A stretch of DNA of 26,593 bases from Aquariibacter sp964433315 (GTDB taxonomy: Bacteria > Pseudomonadota > Gammaproteobacteria > Burkholderiales > Burkholderiaceae_C), in contig CAYSQO010000024.1 in NCBI GenBank assembly GCA_964433315.1, positions 1 through 26,593 of the forward strand, read 5' to 3'. Below, in pieces: positions 1 to 6,026 of this stretch. Made by a program: the position numbers and the translations under genes. Position 1 is the stretch's first letter. Every line of letters begins with the position of its first letter. Under the pieces are notes generated by a model that worked only from the letters and a program-made list of their open reading frames with translations, was not told the DNA's origin and ran no database searches.

Positions 1-63
1 ATAGGCCCCGGCAGCGGAGGAGGAGGCGGAAGAGCGGGGGGTCGGCGCAGGCATGGCCGGCAT
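1..63 (-). CDS. 5' tip of an unidentified protein (cut by window edge)
   Basis: An open frame reads leftwards off the window edge from an ATG at 63, with a second in-frame ATG at 54. The 21 visible codons give a Pro/Ala/Ser-rich N-terminus (MPAMPAPTPRSSASSSAAGA), which is not enough to assign a family. It lies 71 bases downstream of the egtD stop on the same strand, with a GC-rich hairpin between. An ergothioneine partner such as egtB is possible on context alone, but no sequence signature supports it. Either ATG could be the start; neither has a convincing ribosome binding site. It could also be a chance open frame. Confidence 0.35.
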   Translation of the reverse strand, partial: MPAMPAPTPRSSASSSAAGAY

Positions 64-95
64 TGTAGGAAGCCCCTCCGCCGGCCCGCCCGGCT

Positions 96-116
96 GCCGC
101 GGGCCTCGCCCGCGGC
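96..116. terminator. GC-rich hairpin after egtD
   Basis: A perfect 9-bp inverted repeat (GCCGCGGGC / GCCCGCGGC) with a 3-base CTC loop lies 19 bases downstream of the egtD stop codon. No T-tract follows on the minus strand, so it may be an attenuator, an mRNA 3'-stabiliser or a weak terminator rather than a classical intrinsic terminator. Confidence 0.4.
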
Positions 117-134
117 CCTGCGGGCCGCCCGGCT

Positions 135-1115
135 TCAGGCCCGCGCGGCGAAGACGCTGAAGCGCGCCTGCGGATCACTCCAGTGCTCGATGGCCTGCCA
201 GCCGGCCGCGCGCAGCAGGGCCTCGAAGGCCTCGGGCGTGTACTTGCAGGAGTTCTCGGTGTGGATGCGCTCGCCGGCGGCGAAGGTGCGTTCGCCGCCC
301 GGCCAGCGCACGGTCAGGGCGCGGCGGGCCTCCAGGTGCATCTCGATGCGCGACAGGCCGGTGTCAAAGCGCGCCACGTGGCGCCAGTCGGCCAGCACGA
401 AGTCGCTGCCGATGCGGCGGTTGAGGTGGCGCAGCACGTTGAGGTTGAAGGCTGCGGTCACGCCCAGGGCGTCGTCGTAGGCGCGGACCAGCTCGCCCGC
501 GTCCTTCACCCGGTCGACGCCGATCAGCAGGCTGCCGCCCTGGGCCGCCTCGCGCACGCGCTGCAGGAAGCCCAGGGCCTGCTCGGGCGTGAAGTTGCCG
601 ATGCTGGAGCCGGGATAGAACATGGCCCGCGGGCCGGACCCCACCGCCTCCGGCAGCTCCAGCCGGGTCGCGAAATCGGTGCCGACGCCGATCACCTCCA
701 GCGCCGGGTGGGCGCGCTGCACGGTCTGCAGGATGTCGCGCAGGTAGTCGGCCGAGATGTCGACGGCCACGTAGCGCCGAGGCTGCAGCGCCGGGAAGAG
801 CGAGACGGCCTTCTCGCAGCTGCCGGCGCCCAGGTCGACCAGGGTCGGCGCCGGGCCGATCACGCGGGCGAAGTCGGCGCCGTGGGCGGCCAGGATCTGG
901 GCCTCGCTGCGGGTGGGGTAGTACTCGTCGAGCGCCGTGATGGCGTCGAAAAGCCGCGAGCCCAGGGTGTCGTAGAAGAACTTGGGCGGGATCTGCGCCG
1001 GGCGGGCGAGCAGACCGGCCTGCACTTCCTCGCGCACCGATTCCACCGCCCGGGGGGCCTGGAAGAACTGGGGCTGGCGGAAGGCGGCGCGGGCGTGGGG
1101 GTCGGGAGCGTTCAT
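135..1115 (-). CDS. egtD: L-histidine N(alpha)-methyltransferase EgtD
   Basis: EgtD trimethylates the alpha-amino group of histidine with three SAM to give hercynine, the first step of ergothioneine synthesis; it is cytoplasmic. The 326-residue length matches the family. Visible signatures in order are KFFYDTLGSRLFDAIT (45-60) with the substrate-pocket Tyr48, SAM motif LVDLGAGSCEK (92-102), FYPGSSIGNF (167-176) with Asn174, AFNLNVLRHLNRR (222-234), and HTENSCKY (285-292), whose Glu287/Ser289 correspond to residues contacting the histidine imidazole in characterised EgtD. The frame is open 111 codons further upstream, but homology begins only after the ATG at 1115, so that start was chosen. 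No good Shine-Dalgarno is seen. No egtB is recognisable within the window. Confidence 0.93.
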   Translation of the reverse strand: MNAPDPHARAAFRQPQFFQAPRAVESVREEVQAGLLARPAQIPPKFFYDTLGSRLFDAITALDEYYPTRSEAQILAAHGADFARVIGPAPTLVDLGAGSCEKAVSLFPALQPRRYVAVDISADYLRDILQTVQRAHPALEVIGVGTDFATRLELPEAVGSGPRAMFYPGSSIGNFTPEQALGFLQRVREAAQGGSLLIGVDRVKDAGELVRAYDDALGVTAAFNLNVLRHLNRRIGSDFVLADWRHVARFDTGLSRIEMHLEARRALTVRWPGGERTFAAGERIHTENSCKYTPEAFEALLRAAGWQAIEHWSDPQARFSVFAARA

Positions 1116-1459
1116 GCGGTTCGGGTGGAGCGTCTGGGGCCACGGGGCCTGGCGGGCGACAGCATGCCTTGTCCTACGCAGGCGGGCGCCTTTCGGTCGC
1201 AGGCCGGGCCATGTCCTTACGGTGACCGGGTGTATCGGGCCGCACGGCCCCCGTCGCCGCGTCAAGGGGCCGGGGCGCGGCATCATCGCCGACCGCGCGG
1301 CGGCCGGCATCCAGCCGGGTGCCGGCTGCGCACAAGCGCAGGCCGCTGTAAGCCCGCAGGTCGGGCGCCGACGCATGCTCGCGGCCCGGCGCCCCGCCAC
1401 ACCGCCGTCTTCTTTCCCGCCCTCGCCCTCGGCCGATCCCCGGTCCACCGTATCCCGCC
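1116..1459. other. Divergent intergenic region, egtD / methyltransferase
   Basis: This 344-base gap separates two divergent genes and must hold both of their promoters. I see no convincing -35/-10 pair or gene on either strand. The one clear structure is a 7-bp perfect inverted repeat (GCCGGCA / TGCCGGC) with a 10-base loop at 1303-1326. Long open frames crossing this gap are by-products of GC content. Confidence 0.5.
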
Positions 1460-2143
1460 ATGTCCCTCCGCCCCCCGGCCGATGCCCGCGATGAAGCCGG
1501 CATCCGCGCCCTGTCCATCGCCCGCTACCGCCGCCGCGCCGCCGCCTACGACAGCACCTGCGGCCCGACCTGGCCGATCCGCGAGCGCTGCGTGGCCGCG
1601 CTGCGGCTACAGCCGGGCGAGTCGGTGCTCGACGTGGGCTGCGGCACCGGCCTGTCCTTCGAGCTGCTGCGCGCCGGGGTCGGGCCGGGCGGACGGGTCG
1701 TGGGCTTCGACCAAAGCCCCGAGATGCTGAGCCAGGCGCGCCAGCGCGTCGCGCGGGCCGGCTGGGCGAATGTCGCGGTGGTCGAGGAGGCCGCCCAGGG
1801 CCTGGCCCTGGACGAGCGCTTCGACGCCCTCTTCTTCCACTACACCCACGACATCCTGCAGTCGCCCGCCGCCGTGGCCGCCCTGCTGGCCCGGGCCAAG
1901 CCGGGGGCGCGGGTGGCCATCGCCGGGGTCAAGGCCTTTCCCTGGTACCTGGCCTGGCTGAACCCCTGGGTCTACGCGAAGAACCGGGCCTACAACGGCG
2001 CGCCCGGCGGCCTGAAGGCCCCGTGGCGGCGCATCGCCGCGCATCTGGACGGCTTCCAGCGCACCGACACGCAGTGGGGCATGGGCTACCTGGCCAGCGG
2101 CCGGGTGCGCGCCAGCCAGGGGCAGGCGGGAGCCGGCGCATGA
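1460..2143 (+). CDS. Class I SAM-dependent methyltransferase
   Basis: A 227-residue Rossmann-fold methyltransferase of the broad Methyltransf_11/25, UbiE/PmtA-like type. SAM motif I is VLDVGCGTG (56-64), followed by the acidic motif II loop GFDQSPEML (82-90) and a post-motif segment FDALFFHYTHDILQ. The C-terminal part has an aromatic patch (FPWYLAWLNPWVYAKN) that could touch lipid or a hydrophobic substrate. The substrate cannot be assigned from sequence. The TGA stop overlaps the ATG of the next gene (ATGA at 2140-2143), so translation is probably coupled to the sulfatase-fold membrane enzyme downstream; this suggests an envelope lipid or glycan substrate, but that is inference. The start is the first ATG after the intergenic gap; no clear ribosome binding site is seen. 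Confidence 0.85.
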   Translation: MSLRPPADARDEAGIRALSIARYRRRAAAYDSTCGPTWPIRERCVAALRLQPGESVLDVGCGTGLSFELLRAGVGPGGRVVGFDQSPEMLSQARQRVARAGWANVAVVEEAAQGLALDERFDALFFHYTHDILQSPAAVAALLARAKPGARVAIAGVKAFPWYLAWLNPWVYAKNRAYNGAPGGLKAPWRRIAAHLDGFQRTDTQWGMGYLASGRVRASQGQAGAGA

Positions 2144-3825
2144 GCGCCTGGCGCGCCGGCCTGGCGCTGCTGCTGCTCAACGCCCTGCTCAGCTTCAACC
2201 TGCTGTGGCCGACCCCGCTGATCCTGCCGGACCACCGCGTGGCGCCGGCCTTCATCCTGCTGTGGAGCGGCCTGCTGGCCTGGCAGCGCTGGCGCGGCGC
2301 GCCCGGCCCGCGCCTGCTCGGCGCGGTGGCCGCCTTCATGAGCCTGCTGGTGCTGCTGCGCTACCTGGACGTGGCGGTGCCCGGCCTCTTCGGCCGGCCG
2401 GTCAACCTCTACTGGGACGTGCAGCACCTGCCGCGCTTCCTGTGGGTGAGCGCTGAGCAGCTGCATCCGGCGACGGCCGTGCTGGCGGGCGGGCTGGGGC
2501 TGCTGCTGATCGTCGCCGGCCTCGTCGGCCTCAAGCGCGGGCTGCAGGCCCTGTGGACGCGGGTGGCGCGCGAGCTGCTGCCGCGGGCCGCCGGCTCGCG
2601 CGCGGCCTGGGCGCTGACGGTCTTCGGCCTGCTGTCGGTGGCCGGCAATGTCGCGGGCCTGCCCATCACCTGGCCCTACATCAGCAAGCCGATCCTGCCG
2701 ACCTATGCGCGCCAGGCCGAGCTGCTGTTCATCATCGCCTCGCCCGGCGGCGCGGAGCGCGAGCTGCCGCCCTCCCCGGCCTTCGACAGCAACCTTGACG
2801 CGCTCGGCGGCCAGGACTTCAAGCTCTTCTTCCTGGAGTCCTACGGCGCCATCGTCGACGACGATGCGGCGATGCGCGCCGCCCTGGCCCCGGCCCGGGC
2901 CGAGCTGGCCCGGGCGGCGGCGGACTCGGGCCGTTGGATCCTCTCGGCCTATGTCCGCTCGCCCACCTACGGCGGCGCCTCGGACCTGGCCCACCTCAGC
3001 CTGCTGTCGGGCATCGACCTGGCCGACCCGCGCCACCACGACCTGCTGCTCACCACCGAGCGCAAGACCCTGGTCCACCACTTCATGCGCCATGGCTACC
3101 GCAGCTTCGGCGTCTACCCCGGCCTGAGCTGGGCCTGGCCGGAAAGCCGGCACTACGGCTACGAGACCCTGGTCGACGGGCCGGCGCTGGCCTACACCGG
3201 CCCCAAGCTGGGCTACTGGTGGATCCCGGACCAGTACAGCCTGGCCAAGCTGGAGCAGCTGCACCCGCGGCCGGCGGACGGGCCGCCGCGCTTCATGGTC
3301 TATGCCTCCATCACCAGCCACATCCCCTTCAGCCCGGTGCCGCCCTACCAGCCGGACTGGTCGCGGGTGCTGGGGCCCGAGCCCTTCGCGCCCGACGCTA
3401 CGGCGCGCGCCCTGGCCGAGCAGCCGGACTGGCTGAACCTGCGGCCCGGCTACACCGGGATGATGGTCTACAACATGCAGCTGATGGCCGGCTACCTGCG
3501 CCAGCAGGCCGGCCGGCCCGAGCTGCTGCTGATGCTGGGCGACCACCAGCCCGCCAGCGGCGTGACCGGCCCCGGCCAGCCCTGGGAGGTGCCGGTGCAC
3601 GTGGTGGGCACGGATCCTGCGCTCCGGGCCCGCTTCGAAGCCCTGGGCTTCCGGCCCGGCGTGCAGCCGCAGCGCCCGGCGCTGGGCGGCATGCACGAGC
3701 TGACCGGCATGCTGCTGCGCGTCTTCGACGGCCGCACGCCGGATCCGCAGCCGCCCGCCCCGGACGGAAGGGCTGCCAGCCCGGCCGATCCCCCAAGCCC
3801 CGCCCTGCCCCGCCCCACGCCATGA
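2140..3825 (+). CDS. Membrane-anchored sulfatase-fold enzyme (LtaS/OpgB-type phosphotransferase candidate)
   Basis: A 561-residue protein with an N-terminal membrane domain of about 4-5 segments (roughly 5-28, 36-50, 56-80, 113-131, 156-175) followed by a periplasmic alkaline-phosphatase/sulfatase-fold domain from about 225. Visible metal-site elements are LFFLESYG (229-236, Glu233), SPTYGGASDLAHLSLLSG (274-291, containing the likely Ser/Thr nucleophile), TSHIPF (392-397, His394) and MLGDHQP (465-471, Asp468/His469). This is the layout of lipoteichoic acid synthases, OpgB phosphoglycerol transferase and EptA-like enzymes, which move phospho-head-groups from phospholipids to glycans. The start is the ATG at 2140, overlapping the upstream stop and preceded by a GGGAG ribosome site. 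Next to glucan synthesis genes, it is a candidate glucan-decorating enzyme; sulfatase or phosphatase activity remains possible. Confidence 0.8.
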   Translation: MSAWRAGLALLLLNALLSFNLLWPTPLILPDHRVAPAFILLWSGLLAWQRWRGAPGPRLLGAVAAFMSLLVLLRYLDVAVPGLFGRPVNLYWDVQHLPRFLWVSAEQLHPATAVLAGGLGLLLIVAGLVGLKRGLQALWTRVARELLPRAAGSRAAWALTVFGLLSVAGNVAGLPITWPYISKPILPTYARQAELLFIIASPGGAERELPPSPAFDSNLDALGGQDFKLFFLESYGAIVDDDAAMRAALAPARAELARAAADSGRWILSAYVRSPTYGGASDLAHLSLLSGIDLADPRHHDLLLTTERKTLVHHFMRHGYRSFGVYPGLSWAWPESRHYGYETLVDGPALAYTGPKLGYWWIPDQYSLAKLEQLHPRPADGPPRFMVYASITSHIPFSPVPPYQPDWSRVLGPEPFAPDATARALAEQPDWLNLRPGYTGMMVYNMQLMAGYLRQQAGRPELLLMLGDHQPASGVTGPGQPWEVPVHVVGTDPALRARFEALGFRPGVQPQRPALGGMHELTGMLLRVFDGRTPDPQPPAPDGRAASPADPPSPALPRPTP

Positions 3826-4229
3826 GCGAGCCCCGCGCCCCCTTCCTGCGACTGCCCGCCGCCAGCCGGGCCGTGCTGCTGAGCGCCCTGCTGGCGGGCG
3901 GCCTGGCCTGGGCGCTGCGCAGCCTGCTGGTCGAGCCGCCGGAAGTCGCCGCGGCCTGCGCAGCCAGCCCCTGGGCGCCCGGCCCCTGCCTGCTGCGCGC
4001 ACTGGCCATCGAGGCCCTGCTGCAGCAGCGCATCGGCTGGCTGGCCCTGGGCCTGGCCCTGCTTGGCCTGCGCTGGCGCGGGCTGCGGGCGCCCGCCGCG
4101 GCCTGTGCGGCCGGCGGGCTGCTGCTTTACGCCGCCGACCCCTCGGCCCCGGCGCTGCTGCTGGCCGTGCTGGCCAGCCTGGGCGGCAGCAGCAGCGGCA
4201 GGGCCAGCGCCAGCAGCCCCAGGGCGTAG
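3822..4229 (+). CDS. Small multi-pass membrane protein, unknown function
   Basis: A 135-residue hydrophobic protein whose ATG overlaps the preceding stop (ATGA at 3822-3825), implying co-translation with the sulfatase-fold enzyme. Likely membrane segments are at about 17-35, 70-84, 93-106 and 108-121. A short loop between the first two carries two cysteines (Cys46, Cys56) that could form a periplasmic disulfide. I do not recognise a family. The last 34 codons (4127-4229) lie antisense to the end of the convergent GH17 gene, and the final residues (GGSSSGRASASSPRA) are low-complexity, as if the frame runs on past an older end. The operon position suggests an accessory membrane subunit for the neighbouring transferase or glucan machinery. 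Confidence 0.65.
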   Translation: MSEPRAPFLRLPAASRAVLLSALLAGGLAWALRSLLVEPPEVAAACAASPWAPGPCLLRALAIEALLQQRIGWLALGLALLGLRWRGLRAPAAACAAGGLLLYAADPSAPALLLAVLASLGGSSSGRASASSPRA

Positions 4230-5806
4230 CCCAGGGCCTGGCGGTTGTCCGGGCCCTCGATGAGGGGCAGCGCCAGCGCCCCCCCCAGGACCAGCAGGGC
4301 CATGGCCCGCTCCTCGCGTGCCGCGCGGGGCAGGCGCTCGCCCAGCGCGGCCAGCGCCAGGCCCAGGACGGCCGGCGCAACCAGCAGCGCCAGCGGAAAG
4401 CCGCGGTAGCGCCCGTCCAGCAGCTGCCAGAGCAGCAGCGTGGCGACCAGGAAGAGGTAGGCGGCGCGCAGCGTGGCCAACATGCGGCGCCCCGGGGCGT
4501 GCAGGGTCCGCGAGGCCTGCCAGGCCTCGCGCAGGCCGGGCCAGGCGGGCGGCGACTGCCCGGCTTCCAGGGCCTGCAGGCGCTGCCCCAGGGCGTGCAG
4601 CAGGCCCAGGGCCAGCAGCAGGCCGCAGGCCACGGTCAGGCCCGCCACCCAGGGGTCGTGGGGCGCCCGGCCCCAGACCAGCAGGCTGTCGAGCTGGGCC
4701 GGCAGCAGGCCGCCGACCAGCATCGCCCCGGCAAGCAGGCTGCGCGCGGGCAGGGGCCGCAGGCGCCCGCGGCCCAGGACCCAGGCGCCCAGGCCGAAGA
4801 GGCCCGCCGCCAGCGGCACGGCCCAGGGCGGCTGGCCGCTGTCGACCGGGCCCTGCCACGGAAAGCGCAGCCGCCCGTCGGCGGTGAAGAGGCCCCAGGC
4901 CTGGCCCATCTCGCCCTCGAGGGCGCGCTTCCAGGGCTGGTCGTAGGCCTCGATCAGGTTGAAGTCGATCCCCCGACCGGCGCTGCGCAGCAGGAGCTCG
5001 CGGTGGAAGCGGGCCTGCTCGACGCGGCCCGGCACGGCGCCCTGGCGCTGGCGGCCGGCCGCCGGCCAGCCAGTCTCGCCCACGAGCACCGGCAGGCCGG
5101 GAAAGTGGGCCTGGGTGCGGGCGGCCAGGTCCAGCACGTGGTCGACGGCCTGGTCCACGGCGACCGGCTCATCCTCCCAGTAGGGGAGGATGTGCACAGT
5201 GACGCGGTCGACCTGGGGGCGCAGCTGCTCGGCATGGCGCCACCAGAACTCCCAGACATCGGCGTAGGTGACAGGCACCGGGCTGTCGCGGCGCGCCGCG
5301 GCCAGCAGCGCGGCCAGGGCCGCCGGGCTCTGTTCCTGGCGCAGCAGCACCTCGTTGCCGACGATGAGCAGCTCGACGCTCTTCGGGTGGGCCCGGGCCA
5401 GCGCGATGGCGTCGCGGATCTGGCGGGCGTTGGCCACCGGGTCGCGGCCGATCCAGGCGCCCAGCTTGACCCGCATGCCCAGGCGCTCGGCCACGGCGGG
5501 CACGGCCTCCAGGCCGCGGTCGACGGCATAGGTGCGCACGCAGTCGGTCAGCGTGCGGAGCTGGCGCAGGTCGGCCTCGATCTGTGGCGGACTGACACTG
5601 GGGCCGGGCCGCAACGGGTTGAGCGCCGGATCGCGGAAGGGCGCGTAGGACAGGCAGGGGATGCGCGGCCCGGCCGCCCCCGGCGCCGTGGGCGGCTCGG
5701 GCAGGGCCTGGGGCGTGATGGCCCGCAGCCACAGCAGGGCACCCAACAGCAGGGCCGCGCCGATCAGCAGCAGCGGCAGCCAGCGACGCGAGGACAGAAA
5801 GCTCAT
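4127..5806 (-). CDS. Membrane GH17 beta-1,3-glucan hydrolase/transglycosylase
   Basis: A 559-residue protein with one N-terminal membrane anchor (about 9-28), an extracytoplasmic glycoside hydrolase family 17 domain (about 48-320) and about seven C-terminal membrane segments (about 327-550). GH17 signatures are clear: LLIVGNEVL with proton-donor Glu152, HILPYWED (205-212), and VLVGETGWP with nucleophile Glu244, plus the EAYDQPWK block (286-293). Bacterial GH17 domains of this kind include non-Leloir beta-glucan transglycosylases that elongate, branch or cyclise beta-1,3-glucans. The frame opens at a TTG (5812), but the ATG at 5806 is preferred. It is divergent from a GH17-GT2 fusion that carries a second copy of the same domain, so the pair probably act on one glucan. 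The 3' end overlaps the convergent gene by 103 bases. Confidence 0.88.
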   Translation of the reverse strand: MSFLSSRRWLPLLLIGAALLLGALLWLRAITPQALPEPPTAPGAAGPRIPCLSYAPFRDPALNPLRPGPSVSPPQIEADLRQLRTLTDCVRTYAVDRGLEAVPAVAERLGMRVKLGAWIGRDPVANARQIRDAIALARAHPKSVELLIVGNEVLLRQEQSPAALAALLAAARRDSPVPVTYADVWEFWWRHAEQLRPQVDRVTVHILPYWEDEPVAVDQAVDHVLDLAARTQAHFPGLPVLVGETGWPAAGRQRQGAVPGRVEQARFHRELLLRSAGRGIDFNLIEAYDQPWKRALEGEMGQAWGLFTADGRLRFPWQGPVDSGQPPWAVPLAAGLFGLGAWVLGRGRLRPLPARSLLAGAMLVGGLLPAQLDSLLVWGRAPHDPWVAGLTVACGLLLALGLLHALGQRLQALEAGQSPPAWPGLREAWQASRTLHAPGRRMLATLRAAYLFLVATLLLWQLLDGRYRGFPLALLVAPAVLGLALAALGERLPRAAREERAMALLVLGGALALPLIEGPDNRQALGYALGLLALALPLLLPPRLASTASSSAGAEGSAA

Positions 5807-6026
5807 CGGCAACCCGAAATGCAGCGGAAAAGAAGGGCTTACGCGTCGCCGGGTCCGTCAGCCAGGGGAACGCGGCGCGCGTTGGAGTATCCAGTCCGAT
5901 GCAGGCCCCGTGCCGCATCCCAGGGCTCCGGCCCCGACCGGCCTGCACGCAAAGCGTGCGCGGCCGCCCGATCTTCCGCCCCGGACGGCCGTCCGGCCCG
6001 GCCGCTTTCTTGCTCCACCCTGCCTC

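Noticed and set aside
1116..1448. 111-codon N-terminal extension of EgtD
   Set aside because: The 326-residue protein from 1115 already has the full family length; the extension is Arg/Pro/Ala-rich and would fill the divergent promoter region.
2086..4380. A 764-codon minus-strand open frame over the sulfatase-fold gene
   Set aside because: Its product is low-complexity (Gln/Ala/Gly/Arg/His), and the plus strand holds a coherent membrane enzyme with metal-site motifs.
5807..5812. TTG start for the GH17 membrane protein
   Set aside because: An ATG two codons later gives a normal membrane anchor; nothing favours the rarer start codon.
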